From Paraphoma chrysanthemicola (Eukaryota > Ascomycota > Dothideomycetes > Pleosporales > Phaeosphaeriaceae), in contig JAGMWG010000015.1 of the NCBI GenBank assembly GCA_020744225.1, positions 744,001 through 808,000 of the forward strand: DNA of 64,000 bases, given 5' to 3'. The notes beneath the pieces were generated by a model. That model saw only the letters and a list, made by a program, of their open reading frames with translations, had not been told where the DNA came from and did no database searches. Below, one piece after another: positions 1 to 11,584 of this stretch. Each line of letters starts with the position of its first letter. Position 1 is the first letter of the stretch. The translations under genes were made by a program, and so were the position numbers.

Positions 1-264
1 ATCAGTCCTCAACTGCCAGCCTCCCCGTAACTCTACTCATTTACCACTCCATTGCCTACAATTCACTCTGCTCATCGTTAATCTCCCACTCGTATCAGTA
101 TTGATAGCGGAAGGTGGAATTAAAGGCCTTACTTCGTCGTCCATGTCATCATAGTCCTTCGATCTCGCCATGCTTCGCCACCAGGGCATGCTCTCTCAGC
201 CTCTCCACCCTCTTTCCAACTTTGCCAGACTTCATCGATGTCTTCAAGATATAGTCCTGCCACT
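1..264. other. intergenic, window edge
   Basis: No coding signal is supported here. It is presumably the 3' flank of the minus-strand gene that ends at 265. Confidence 0.5.
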
Positions 265-1981
265 TCAAGTCTCGATATCAGCGCGCTGCATGGCGCTGAA
301 GTTGAGCTTCATCCAGTGCTCAAGCTGCTCCGGTGCCCGAGCCCTCAGCCAGCGAATCGGCTCTTTGTACGCCACAGTAGTCTTGGCAGGAACATGCACA
401 TCCTCGAATGGCAGCTTGTACGCGTCCTCAAAGCCACCGAAGTGCAACAGCGGTCCGTTGAAAGGGTTGTACACGCTAAAGGGAATGCCACGACCGATCT
501 GCTTCGCGTCTTTGAACATGCCGATGTCATGGGCAGTAATGACCTTCTTGACTTGAAGCGAGATCTTGAAGTCTGCGTTGCCGTACTCAAGCTGGCCAAG
601 AGGAGCATGCTCCCCGTCCGCCAATGGAGCCATTGCTTCGAGCTTGCGTCGCTTCTCATACTCCTGCACAGCTTTGAAACGATGCAGCACTCGACGCTTC
701 AGGTGGATGTTCTTCTCCACGGTGGTCTCAAACAGGCTCTCGAAGCCAACGAACTGAGAACTACTAGCGTAATTAGTTGTCATCTTGAGCGGCATCCATC
801 CGTCCTCCGCACTGAGTGGGGTGTTGAGATCTGCTGCTGGCGCATCGCGATCGAAGAGCACGGGTCCAACATCATTTTCAGCGAAGCGCAAAGCTTTCTT
901 GATAGGTCGCACCACAGCAACCAGCGCTGCAAGCTCCTCAACCTTCGAATCGGTCTTCACATCCACGGCGCTATCAGGCCGCGAATGGCTAACGTCAACT
1001 TGTAATGCTTCAAGAGCAGCCTTCTCATCAGCAATGCTATCTTGGGACGCCATTTGGAGAAGTGCAGCAACCTGGGCGTCAATCTTTGCTTGAACAATCT
1101 GGCTCAGCTCAGGCTTGAACGTCATACTGTAGATGCGACGTTCAGGCTGATGCTGGCGCTTGCTCGGAGCTGAATAGACCTTCAATGCCTGACCAGCCTC
1201 TATCATATAGTTAGTAAGCTGTATCGTGGTACTGAGAGGAATGCAAAGGGAGCTTACTCTTGGCATTAGTCTTCATCTTCGTGACTTGTGGGCGAGGGAT
1301 CCAAGAGGGCGCTCGAACTTTCGCCATCTCGAGCTTGACAGGGCGGCGAAGTGTCCGGGGACACTTAGCAATCCTACCGCCGTGCAAGAAAGTAGCCATC
1401 TTGGTTCCCATCCGTTGCATCAGCTCTGCAGGAGAAGACTGGTGGTATGCGTCCACCGTATCATCGAAGCTTTCATTGTGGAAGAGATCGGGATTGTCAT
1501 CGACATCGAACACGCTATCGTCATCTCCTATGATGTTCCCCATATTGCCAGGGTCGGCAGTGTTTGCGATGAGTGGTGCCTCCTGTTGGGTACCAATCTC
1601 AGACTTGTGGTCACGCTTGGCGACCATTTCTTTGACGACCGAGACAGCGACATGGCCAGCACCCTGAGTGATGATGACGGTATCGCCCTCGTCAATTTCA
1701 TCGTTTGCAGCGGACTGGTTGCTTTTCACCGGTACCACATGCCACCTCGCATACGTCCACTTCGCGACTTTCTCCGGCAGCGGCAGCGGCCGAGGAATAC
1801 GCGACTTGACCGAACCCTCCTTCTGCTCATCGTAATCATTCTTCTCATCCAAAATCTTGAAACACCGAAGTGCCCAAAAGTAAGCACCCGAGGTCGCCTT
1901 TGAAAATGCAGCGATATTCTTGAGCGTCGTGGGTACGTTGAGTCGAGCCATTGAGAGTAACCTATTGGACAGATTTGGCAT
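265..1981 (-). CDS. conserved-looking protein of unknown function, possibly mitochondrial
   Basis: Two exons, 1981-1258 and 1199-265, join in frame across a 58-bp intron (1257-1200) with donor GTAAGC, branch GCTTACTAAC and acceptor ATAG, giving about 552 aa. The longest open frame extends upstream to 2047, but its first codon there is TTG. Real ATGs are at 1981 and 1951, and the 1951 start would give MARLNVPTTLKNIAAFSK, which looks like an amphipathic targeting sequence. The middle is acidic (residues about 150-200, DDD/DNPDLFHNESFDD). The C-terminal half has blocks such as PFNGPLLHFGGFEDAYKLPF and ends with a WLRARAPEQLEHW helix. I do not recognise the family. A mitochondrial matrix or ribosome-associated role is only a guess from the N terminus. 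Its 5' flank lies toward 2.0-2.6 kb. Confidence 0.72.
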
Positions 1982-2047
1982 CAAAACTAGAATCTGGCAG
2001 TAGAAGAGTAGGTCTCGAGTCCCGTGGGGCGGAAAGGGCTTTTGCAA

Positions 2048-2595
2048 GCGTTGGTGGGATATAAGAGCAGCAGGGTGTGAGTATCACGTGCGTCGTGGGC
2101 ATGGCAACGGTGACTTCATTTTCAGTGTCTTTCTCGATCTGGAGAGTGAATTATAAAACACACAGTACTTCATGTTCATTTCTCATGCTCTCTGTAATTC
2201 GTTGCTATCTTTCTCATCCAATTAATCTCCAGTCACGTCCTCATGATCGATGTAATCTGATGCATGGTTACGAACCTACCAACAAGGTGGTCGTGGCTCC
2301 CATGTCTGGAATAGGACGCACCAGAATAATTCTCAGTTACTGAGAACGTTCAAGAGCACTACGCTGTTCGGCTTTGTCCCATAAATCACCAGGCCTATAT
2401 CCAGCAGGACAAACTTTCGTATGGAAGCAAATTGGGCATATTATTCGGCTACTGTTGCAACGATATGTTAATGGTTTGAAAGCGTCTTGTTTGCTACGTA
2501 TAGCTGTGGCGGGTGGGTATGTGGGCGACATGGAAACCTACAGTTTCTTCAGAACGCGCCACGATCAAGGACGCATCTTCGGAAGATCAGATTTG
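2048..2595. other. intergenic
   Basis: This is the upstream region of the minus-strand gene starting near 1981 and the 3' flank of the broken F-box-like gene. Only short spurious open frames are present and I see no RNA gene. Confidence 0.5.
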
Positions 2596-3129
2596 TCAAA
2601 AAGCTTGCGGAAGTCCATGGCATAATCGAGTCCGATATCGGTAGATCGCTTTGTCCAAGGCATAAAGGAGGGGATTGATCGCAACCGTGTCCCAGAAGCT
2701 GGATTCTTCGTCGCTCTCAGCTTCCGTCTCTTCACCGTCTTGCTGATAATTATCAACGACCATTTCACCGTCATCATCTATGTCCTCATCTTCATCTTCT
2801 TCTTCGGTATCGTGCTCTTCTTCGGCACTGAATTCTTCATCTTCTTCATTTTCAAACTTGTCCCAAAGTGTGCGGATAAAATCACTACACGTTTCTTCAT
2901 CCGCGCCATCAAACAGCTTGGGCAATCTGAACATGGTCTAACGGAGTGCATCGTCGTCCTCGTTCTCAAGCTGTTGGCGCCAGCTTTTAGCGATGAAGTA
3001 CGCTGCAACGAGATCTAAAAACGATAAGTTCGACAATATTTGATGACTGATTTCGTTTAGGAAAGCTAGGATCAATCGAACCACGTCCACCATCTCAGGG
3101 GTTGGTTGAATCTGGGCGCTTGAGGCCAT
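2596..3129 (-). pseudogene. F-box-like protein gene with an in-frame stop
   Basis: One continuous minus-strand frame runs from ATG 3129 (MASSAQIQP) to the stop at 2596 but is interrupted by TAG at 2940-2938. Before the stop it reads FLNEISHQILSNLSFLDLVA, a degenerate F-box helix pair. After the stop it continues in the same frame with MFRLPKLF, a strongly acidic tract (EEDEEFSAEEEHDTEEEDED) and FWDTVAINPLL. Both sides match the next gene (3492-4274): NEIS..FLDLVAAYF against NEIS..FVDLLVAYF, FRLP against FRPP, and WDTVAINPLL against WHDVAFNPLF. The stop aligns with a Gln codon of the paralogue, so a single CAG-to-TAG change explains it (inference). The region after NPLL no longer resembles the paralogue. 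Alternatives are stop readthrough, a sequencing error or a short expressed product. Confidence 0.65.
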
Positions 3130-3491
3130 TTGGGTTGTGGGAACGTCGTCTTCATGTGGCTTCTGGACAATGTGATATACTTTATGCAGACGTTTGCCAT
3201 CCGTACGTTTGACTGGCAGCAAGACATTCACCTGACCGAAACTACCGATGACCTTGTCATTAGCTGATGATACAAAGTAGGTATCTGCCACTGTCGCAAT
3301 ACTCGTATAATTGTTCAATAGTCGTCGTGATGAGCAGACAGTTCTATATGATACTACCAGAATCCCTGCCGAGACGTCGAGCACAAGTCTTTAATCACCA
3401 GAATCAGACGAAAGTTCCACTGAATCTACATGCATTACTATAATCGCTTCTCTCACCATACATTAACACCAGTCTATCGGTCTCGCAGATC

Positions 3492-4274
3492 TCATCCCAT
3501 GTTCCCCAAAATACTCTCGTACGCCAAATTATGCATTAGACTCATGTGCAGATACTTCACTTCACGAGTGTGATAGTACAAAGCACCCATACTCATCCCT
3601 GAGAAACTTAGCAGCACATACTCTTCTTGTTGACGCCAATCCCACAAGCGCTCTATCTCATTGAACAATGTAATTCCAACGCGGATAAGTGGTGGCCATG
3701 TTACGAACATAGAACCCCAAAAGCGAGTCAACTCCTGCTCCATTCCAGCGGGCACGGAAGGAAGACGAACTACTTCCTTCCATGAGTTAGGATCGTTGAT
3801 GGGCTTGAAGACATCGCTAGGCTTCCGTCGTTGTGAGCCGTCATAATAGGTAGAGAATGTTAGAGGAGACTCCGGCTGGAAGAGCGGGTTGAAGGCGACG
3901 TCGTGCCAGACGTAATCAGGGTCCGGGCGAATATTATCATCTTTGGGGAAGATTATAATGTTACTCTTAGGTCGTACACTTTCATCAGTTGCATGCTTGT
4001 CGTAGATAGATTGCCGTTGTTCAGCGACATACTGCGCTTGCTCTTCGTTCGATGCATTACGTATATTCGATGGGGGACGGAAAAGTTTTTGACAGGTCGT
4101 CTCATCTTTATCGATAACCTCGCGCCAACGGAGATTTGTGAAGTATGCTACTAGTAGATCGACGAAACCAAGCTCGCGAATGATCATCATGCTGATCTCG
4201 TTGGGCAGTTTCGGGATCAAGACAGGGAGATCTTCTGAAGTAGTATCCTGTGGTGATTGTAGAGGTGTCGCCAT
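3492..4274 (-). CDS. F-box-like domain protein
   Basis: Single-exon gene of 260 aa from ATG 4274. Residues about 20-55 (LIPKLPNEISMMIIRELGF, VDLLVAYFTNLRWREVI) have the pattern of a fungal F-box: a Pro-Asn-Glu-Ile start, an LGFVDLL second helix and an R/W-rich third helix. F-box proteins normally recruit substrates to SCF ubiquitin ligases through Skp1; that role is inferred from the family. The rest (WHDVAFNPLFQ, EIERLWDWRQQEEYVLLSFSG) is the lineage-specific C-terminal part seen in Mycosphaerella-type F-box-like proteins, with no recognisable repeats. It lies directly upstream, on the same strand, of a broken paralogue (2596-3129), suggesting tandem duplication followed by decay of one copy. 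Confidence 0.75.
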   Translation of the reverse strand: MATPLQSPQDTTSEDLPVLIPKLPNEISMMIIRELGFVDLLVAYFTNLRWREVIDKDETTCQKLFRPPSNIRNASNEEQAQYVAEQRQSIYDKHATDESVRPKSNIIIFPKDDNIRPDPDYVWHDVAFNPLFQPESPLTFSTYYDGSQRRKPSDVFKPINDPNSWKEVVRLPSVPAGMEQELTRFWGSMFVTWPPLIRVGITLFNEIERLWDWRQQEEYVLLSFSGMSMGALYYHTREVKYLHMSLMHNLAYESILGNMG

Positions 4275-4606
4275 GGCAAAAGTTCAATGTCTTTCAAGTG
4301 TCACAATCAATACCAAGGGCAGCAGGCTTAAGGGTCCACCATCGCTTGCTACGATGTCTTGGAGAGCCGCCACGGGGTCTCAGGAAAGCAAGCAATACCA
4401 CATTCGTTCATGATTACGTGTAGTATGACAAACGTTGCAGCTGAGCGCCTCCATTATGTCTCGCCATCGCGTCGAAGACAAATTGTTATCGCAGAAGTTG
4501 CATCCACGACACGAGCCTTCTTATCATTGATAAGGGCATTGAATTTAGTACATTTCGGTGACATGTCTTATCATGTATTCATATGGTAAGAACCGACAAA
4601 TCGAAC
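4275..4606. other. intergenic
   Basis: This 330-bp stretch lies between two minus-strand genes. It should hold the promoter of the F-box-like gene and the 3' end of the membrane-protein gene. No other feature was seen. Confidence 0.5.
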
Positions 4607-6782
4607 TCAATCCGACCCAGTCCTAGAAAGCGGACTAACCGGCATCGTCCTCTCTGTACTCACTCTCCTCACATTCATCCCAATACTTCCCTTTCCCAAT
4701 GTGCCTTCACTCGCCATACTCTTCAACTCTCTCGAACGATCCTTCTCCGCACCAACCAGCGTCTCCATTGTCTCGCCATATCTGCGTCCCTGCAGATTAT
4801 CCAGCACATCTCCCATGCTAACATCGCCCTCATGTATATCCACGCCGTGACTTTTGTACAGTTTCTGCTGCAGTGTTTCCGCTTGGAGTAATTCCCATTC
4901 CGCGGTAGCGTATGCGCGCTTATTGTAGCGTTTCTGGTACCATCCGACGATGGAGTCGAGGGAGAGGTTTACGACAATGATCAAGCCACCGAGAGCACAG
5001 ATGATGATCAGTCCTAACACGCTAAGGGACTGATAATCTTCTCTTGTTACCAGTTGTGCATCGCACATCCATGTTTCGTTCGCCATCGGAGTTGTAATGT
5101 CTGGTTCGACGTTCAGGGCCGGCGAGTAGCCGCCGGTGTAGCGGTAATTCCGGATCTGCATGTACTTCATGAGCGTGCCGAAGATGTGATTGAGTTCGGT
5201 GATCCAGTGATCGTCACGGGGAGGAGCGAGTTGGTATAGACCATATTTATTGATGAGGAGTACGCTGCCGGTGATAGCCGCAGCGACGTCGGACATGCCT
5301 TTTGCGCCATTCATGACTTCGGCTAATCGTTTCAGCGTGAGGTATTGTTTGTCATTCTTCTTGAAGAGACGCTTCGCTTCCGCCATGACTGGAAAGATAC
5401 CGCCGAGCTGTGTGCACATTGGATCCGTCGTGCCTGTGTTAGGGTCGCACCATTGGAATTGCTGTGCGCAAGCCATTGTGTTCATCGGCCAGAGGCCAGG
5501 GCTGTAGACCGTGATGTTCTTCCATTTTCCAGGCGAAACTCCAGTCTCCCGTGTCACAGGATAGTTGGCCGTGAACCAAGGGTCATTGACCGGTTTCGAA
5601 TATTGCAAGCCCATTTCCTGGGTCAGGTAAAGGAGATGGACGTCTGCATCGGTTCGGTTGAGTTCTGGAATTGGAAGCCAAGCGGGATCAGATGCACCAA
5701 TCTTAGCATTCATGCTCCTGTTACGTGTCAGTTGGCACCCGCGTAGGATCAGCATGGGTAACTCACGCAATGTTGAAGAGCTGGCTTCCAAACATATGCA
5801 CAGATGGCTGCCGGTCGCTGTATATGAACGTCGAGTTGAGCCCCAGTTGCAGATTCGGACCGTAGTACCATTCCAGCCATGATTCTCCGGGCTGAGTGAT
5901 GAGAACGTTCCCATCAACATTGCCCGGTGCCAATTTCGTTCCGTTCATGTCATGCCATTCGCGCATGTACTCGTCTCGTTTGATCGGGCTACATTCAACC
6001 AGGCTCCGATAGATGAGACGATCCTTCTTGGGAGCGTTGATACCAAAGTGGACAGTGGAGTCAATTGGCCCAGTATCAAAGCGTACCGTGGTATTCTTGT
6101 AGCATATCTTGGAATCGAAGGTGCACGTCGGTTTAGTGGTTGTGGTCCAGTCTATCGGCTTTGGCGCATACGATACGCAGTCCTGGGCCACTGAAGAATT
6201 CTTTTCACATGCTGCGGCCATGGTAGACGCCAAATGGTAATCTTCCGTTTTTCCTGCAATGTACGCAGAATTCTTGACTCTGTCAAGCTCCTGACCGGAC
6301 GCGCGTGCTACTGGACCAGGCTGCAACCAGAATCCGCACGTCGAGCCCTTAATAAGGACATCTGAGTCCTTGTCTGTTATCCTCGCGGACAAGATACCAG
6401 CTGCGGCAAATGACATGACACTAGTCAGGCCCAAAAGCACTACAGGCACCGCGAACAGGAGAGCGGCAGAGCCTCGCCTTCGTCTCCATGACCAAGATGA
6501 GAGGAGCAGCTGCCAGATAGCTGCCCCTGGAGCGTGGTAATTGCGCAAGATGGCTTGTTGTTGGTGATGCTGGCCGCCGCGCGGTGCAAGTGACGATCGA
6601 ATCTGGAACACAGCGAACGAGAGAATGGCCCAAAAGTGACCAGCAACGATACCAAGGAACAAAGCTAGGAATGCTACTAAGTACGATGCGTTAGTCGTAG
6701 TCATCGTCAAGGTCACACCCTCAACCGAGTTGAGCTGCCGGTCCTTCCATAGCCCTGTAAAAACCGAGGCCCCACTCGACAT
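4607..6782 (-). CDS. fungal multi-pass membrane protein with large extracellular loop
   Basis: Two exons, 6782-5767 and 5717-4607, join in frame across a 49-bp intron (5766-5718; donor GTGAGT, acceptor AACAG) to give 708 aa. There are three clear membrane segments: residues about 33-58 (LVAFLALFLGIVAGHFWAI), about 106-130 (LLFAVPVVLLGLTSVMSFAA) and about 569-588 (LGLIIICALGGLIIVV). Between the second and third lies a roughly 440-residue loop with several Cys and N-glycosylation sequons (NTT, NGT, NST), followed by a charged cytosolic tail with a short coiled-coil-like helix (ATAEWELLQAETLQQKLY). This matches a widespread Pezizomycotina membrane family with no assigned function, which public annotation sometimes mislabels as cytochrome P450. 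There is no heme motif here. Confidence 0.85.
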
Positions 6783-7740
6783 GGTGAAAAGGATTAGAAG
6801 GAGTGTAAGAACGGAATGAAACTGACGAAGTGCAAAGGAGTGTGGGAAGAATAGTAATCGGTGAGCGCAGAGCCTCAGAGCCTCAGAAGCTCAGAAGAGG
6901 CTGAACGTTGAACCTTTTGACTCCGATGCACGCGACATGGGTAGCTTGTGACCCTCAGGGTCCAGCCGTTGATGCATCGGACATGCAATGTGATTCTGAG
7001 ATGAAGGCGAGTAAAGGAGCGCTCCCATTGGGCCCATATATTAAATGATAACGGTTGCACGTGTGTCCCTGTGGAAGCATGCAGGGCATTTCTTCGAGCA
7101 ACATGAGGCGAACGCCACCGGAAGGAACCGCATCTCGGCTCCGCAGTAAGCATCGAATCTACGTGTGCGATTGTTGGGCGTACAGATGCCAATGAGCTAG
7201 ACACTGATCTTGTCGCATGACAATGGCTGGTCGCGATTTGATTTTGCAAGTCTAGGTTTCGGTTTCGCATGTGCGCAGATGGCGATCGCAATCCGCATGT
7301 CACCGGATAAATGCAAATTAGATAACTGTTCAGCGCAGCACGGTGCATACGTTTGGTTTCGGAAGGCCTGGAGGTAAAGGGGCCGTTTGACCCAATGGTT
7401 TGGCTCGGTCCGAATGCCAGGAAGCGAACGAATGGGGGAGCTGTACTGTTTCCGCCATTGACTTATTTGGTGCTTGCGTGCTAAGAAAAGATACTCCTAG
7501 TCAAAGGTAGTGCCATGGGTTACAGTACGTTTTGGGCAATTTCCGCGATCGCATCGCTAACGAGGTGCACTACCTGCCGCCTTGGACTTTCTGCCGTGCT
7601 TTACTTCTGCTCAACAGCCCCTTCTAGCCCGGCCGGTGCAGCGATCATTCGTGCGGGATGGGAATCGTGCGAAGCATTAAATTGCTTGCGCTGGCGCTTC
7701 AGGAATCTGACGCATGCATATTGGTACCATACAAGCGATA
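6783..7740. other. intergenic / promoter region
   Basis: This is the 5' flank of the minus-strand membrane-protein gene starting at 6782. Several short open frames occur on both strands, but none has a start context, splice sites or residue pattern that I would call coding. Confidence 0.45.
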
Positions 7741-8480
7741 TTTTCACGCAGTCCAAGCTTACGTGATATCATCGGCGATCTCGATCACCAGCGGTATGCC
7801 CAAACCCACACCAATGCCAACGGCCAACTTGGTGGTGAGACCTTCACTGCCTGACACATTATGGTTCTGATCAGGCGGTGCTATGTAAATGACTAGAGTT
7901 ATTGGAGCATAACCTTCTGCATTTAGTGGAAGAGTTGTTTGAAAGGTCCTGGTGAGTCGGAGCCTGTGTGTGGGCAAGTCTGAACTTGGTTACAAGCCTG
8001 CATAAAGGAGGGTACTCCACCTGGTAACCCTAGAGCTCCATCTAGCAGTCATACTTCAGCGACCTCCAGTACTGCATGCGGTACCCATAATTTGGCGGGT
8101 TCAGCGACTGGCACAGGCTCTCCGTACGACAAGAGCCCTAAGCCCAGTGCGCAGAACAGAGCGAAGAAAGCTTACCGGAGAAGAATATCAAAAGCCTCCA
8201 GTGTTAAATGCTGCTATCATAGTACTCAGAGCTCATTGCACACGGCATATTGTAGCTCCTGAAGATGCCAAGTGGTCAAGCTGTGTAAGGCGTCGCCCTC
8301 AACGGTCTGTCTCGCAGACTCATCATTCCACGGCCAGGATGAAGAGCGCCTCCGGACCCATATCGTTCGATATGAGGTACGCAGGAACTGGATCTCCGTG
8401 AGACATAACCTATGGGCAATGCGTCGTAAGACCTGTTAGCTCCCGTTGGCACTGGTGGTTGACCTACGCCGCGAAGGCTG
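7741..8480 (-). pseudogene. decayed cysteine-rich secreted/TM-anchored protein gene (relic)
   Basis: Reading the minus strand, only the 3' part keeps a long frame (7977-7759), ending in SEGLTTKLAVGIGVGLGIPL, the juxtamembrane and TM signature of a common fungal family of Cys-rich secreted proteins anchored by a single TM. Upstream pieces resembling that family appear in shifting frames: GDPVPAY near 8400 and MPCAMSSEYYD near 8230, separated by stops and frame changes. I read this as a dead copy that has collected indels and stops. An intact gene with several unrecognised introns is possible but less likely, because stops lie inside the family-like blocks. The assignment rests mostly on the TM signature. 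Confidence 0.35.
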
Positions 8481-8911
8481 TGATGTGTGACAGCATCAGA
8501 AACGGTGGGTCCGGGAAAAGCTGCTGCGATTGTATCATGGCCATAGGAGCTGACTCTACGATGATAAGAAAACATGTGCCTCGGAAGTGAGCTGAGTGAG
8601 GGAAAAGAAAGTTGCAGCGTCCCCATCTCATCTCCCTTGAGCTCTCCGCTTGCGCTAACCCCAATCCATCCTCTTTATATGCAGGGTCCAATCCCAATCT
8701 TGGCACTCGCAACGTCACTTCCATCCACGCGACGTACCCGCCAGACCTCGCGGTACTAGAACCACAAATCCTGCTCCACCCATACGTCCTACCAACCGAC
8801 AACCTCTCGGAACGTAGAAGAAACTCGTCAGCAGCCACATCTGTCTCTAAGACTGCCATACCGCCACCGCAACTCCATCGATCGCACCCGGCGCATCGCC
8901 CATCCACAACC
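8481..8911. promoter_or_regulatory. upstream region of SNARE gene
   Basis: This is the 5' flank and leader of the plus-strand SNARE gene starting at 8912, with pyrimidine-rich tracts (tctccctccgcttg-like) typical of fungal housekeeping promoters. The long minus-strand frames here have no supporting features. Confidence 0.35.
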
Positions 8912-9424
8912 ATGTCCGCCGCATATGAGCGCGAACAGTACGTCAGCGGCATCTCTCCTTCCACAGCCTCCACCGACATTGTACGAGATAAGCGAGAATA
9001 TGCATGCTAACACGGTGCACCAGGCAAAACAACTCGCGCCTCGACGACCTCGCATCCAAAGTCTCGGCCCTGCGCGGCGTAACAATCGACATCTACGACA
9101 ACGCGCGCGATCAACATGTTATTGATTCGACTGTACGTCTTTGTACCTTCTATCCTCTCCCTCCAATCCTTTGCACACCCCATACCTCCCTGGTCGTATC
9201 TCCGCAGTCTATACCTGCTCGCGTTCCCCTAGTGTTTATATTGTGCTGATATATGGTCGACATAGTCCGAAACATTTTCCTCCTTCGGCACAACTCTCAA
9301 AGGCAGCGCCACAAGGTTGACACGCATGGCGTCTTCGGGGAACAAAGTCGCCATCTTCAAGCTCGCGGGGATGATAATAGCGGCGGTGATTTTGCTGTAT
9401 TGGATCTGGCATTTGATATTCTAA
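8912..9424 (+). CDS. Bet1/Sft1-family Qc-SNARE
   Basis: Three exons, 8912-8937, 9024-9132 and 9266-9424, encode 97 aa. Introns are 86 bp (GTACGT..CTAAC..CCAG) and 133 bp (GTACGT..CATAG). The protein has a short N terminus (MSAAYEREQQ) and one SNARE helix beginning NNSRLDDLASKVSALRGVTI, followed by DIYDNARDQHVIDST, SETFSSFGTTLKGSATR and a C-terminal membrane anchor LAGMIIAAVILLYWIWHLIF. Length and layout fit Bet1/Sft1 SNAREs (about 95-150 aa), tail-anchored proteins that drive ER-Golgi or intra-Golgi vesicle fusion. I cannot separate Bet1 from Sft1 by eye, so no symbol is given. The first exon has only 26 coding bases, so simple gene finders may miss it. Confidence 0.9.
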
Positions 9425-9851
9425 GCACGCTAGATGGGCGGATTATGGGAGGGAGACGCGCGGAGTTGTGATGGGGGTGTATTATGGGATTAGGGTTATG
9501 AAGAAGTCCCTCGAGGAGAAGTGTTGAAGAGATGGCGGATAAGGGTAGGGCAGTGTGCATTGAATCGTGAAAGTCTAGCGCCTTACTTGAAGCGTTTCTT
9601 GGGATCGGGTATGCTGATTTGAGCATGGTTGGCGTTTCTGGTCTGGGGAGTATGTACTTGTACTTCGTGACACGTCGTGATTATTTATCTGCATAGCACT
9701 TATCATAATAATGTATCACATCAAGATTACTTTTGCTCTGCTTTGCTTTCATTTCATATATTCTTCTGTTCATACTCGTTCCTCGCAAGACGAAGAACAG
9801 CCTCCCAAGACTATGCAGCTGTGACGCTTCGCAGTGCTCCAGGCACATTCT
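9425..9851. other. intergenic, convergent 3' ends
   Basis: This lies between the 3' ends of the SNARE gene (plus) and the ArfGAP gene (minus). It is AT-rich around 9680-9760 and no gene was seen. Confidence 0.5.
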
Positions 9852-11584
9852 TCACTCCCATACATTTGAAAACAGATCGTCGCTGCCTCCAAACCCGCCC
9901 GCCGGCTTGGTAGCAGGCTGGTTGCTAGGGGCCGATGTGGTCGTGTGCGCACTGGCTGTAGGCGCGGCGCTGCTCCATCCGCCAAAGTCATCGTCCTGCG
10001 CTACCTGTGGTGCGCCCCAACCCGGACTCTTCGCCGGTACGTGCGATGCTGTAGTCGTTGTCGCTGCGGGTTGGCTTGGGGCTGAAGAAGCCCACACGTC
10101 ATTGCTGCCCCATGCGTCCATGTTCGAGAAGCCTCCATAGTTCACTTGCGCCGGCGTGGTCTGAGCTTGTGGTGCGGGTGCGGACGGTGCGACTGGCGAC
10201 GAAAGATTGAAGGCTGAGTTGATAGGAGGTGATGCCACCGGAGCGGGGGCAGCTTTCGGGGCTGGCATGGGAGCTGAGGGCATGGAAAGATCGAGGAGGT
10301 CACCGAGGCCAGAAGACGAAGCGGCAGGCTTCGCTGGCGCTGAAGATGTGAAGGAGGAGAAGTCACCCATGCCGCTCGGAGGGCTCGTGGTTCGTGCTTG
10401 AGTCTGGGTATACGGAGGGGATTTAGGCTTGGAGTCGAAGAAGTTGCCTCCACCGCCGAACATGTTTGAGGACGATGTCGAGGGCGGCGACTTTGCGCTG
10501 GAGAAGCTGTCAAGTCCAGAGAATGGCGAAGGCTTTGCTGCAGGTGGAGCTGCTTGGTTGAAAGAGAGGCTGCTGAAGGCGTCGTTCATGCCCCCGAATC
10601 CTGACTGCTGAGGTGATGTCTGGCCTTGCGGCGAAGCAAGTCCACCAAAGGATTCTTGTCGCGCATGCTGCTGTGGCTGCGGGGCTGCTGCCGGTTTCGA
10701 CGCATACAGCGAGAGTATGGATTGCTTGAGATCAGGTCTTGACGGCGCGGAGGCAGCAGCAGGCCCGGTGCTAGAGGGACGCGCTGGTTGCGTTGTTGGC
10801 CCTCCACCCAGAAAGTCTAATCCAAGCAGCGAGTCTCCCGCTTTTGTCTGCTTGGGTGGAGCTGGTTCAGCTTTCGGCGGTGCGCGCGACCCAACCGGAG
10901 GGCCTGTACTCGGCCGTTGAGGAGCAGGCTCGTCGCCAAAGAGGTCGATGGCCGGCTGGGGCTTCGCTTGCGGTGGCGGCGGTGGTCGACTCGAAGCACC
11001 AGCAATGTGTTGCGACGCTGACCGTTCTATCTGCACCTTCTCCTGAACCTTTTTGAGTGGCTGTTACTGTCAGTCGAGTCCTATGGTACTGCTGAGGCAA
11101 CCTACCATATCATCGTCATCTGCCTCCAGAGTCGAAGGGTCCGGTATCGGACCGTCCATAGTCCACCGCTTCGACTCGTACTTTGTGCGAATAAAGTTCT
11201 CAATCTTGGACTCGGAAGGCACATGGCCTGGCGCCAGCTTCGCCTCCCAGTACTTGTTCGCCCGCCCATTGCCCCACTTCAGGACGCTCTGCAGCTGCTC
11301 GTCGGTCCAGGTGTCGAGGTCGACCGATTTGACTTTGCTAATGTGCGTGCCCATGCCACGGTGAATGCCTGAGCATCGAATGCATATAAAGACACCGAGA
11401 TTCCAGCTAGCCCATCTAGGGTCTACACAGTGTTAGGATACGTCGTCTGCAAATCACAGGATCACGCACGCTTATTCCGCTTGCAGTCGGCGCATGTCTT
11501 GTTGCCCTCGAGCTTCACCAAATTCTTCAGCGTTGCGCGATTCTGCTCGGCGCGGTCAGCGGCAGGGTTGGGCCGCCGCGACAT
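9852..11584 (-). CDS. AGE2: ArfGAP (Age2/SMAP-type)
   Basis: Three exons, 11584-11470, 11422-11106 and 11060-9852, with introns of 47 bp and 45 bp, encode about 546 aa. The N-terminal ArfGAP zinc finger has CADC at residues 31-34 and CIRC at 52-55, then SGIHRGMG with the catalytic arginine at about R60, and HISKVKSVDLDTWTDEQ. Family knowledge: the protein stimulates GTP hydrolysis on Arf1-type GTPases at the trans-Golgi/endosome. After about residue 140 the protein is low-complexity and rich in Pro, Ser, Ala and Gln, with DLFGDEP, LDFLGGG and C-terminal DDLFSNVWE motifs that look like short clathrin/adaptor-binding peptides (inference). The start ATGTCGCGGCGG is the first ATG before the finger. 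Confidence in the family is high; the Age2 subgroup rests on the HPRWASWNLGVFICIRC pattern. Confidence 0.9.

Noticed and set aside
6875..7348. Minus-strand 157-codon frame upstream of the membrane-protein gene
   Set aside because: The sequence reads as promoter DNA, with no recognisable protein features.
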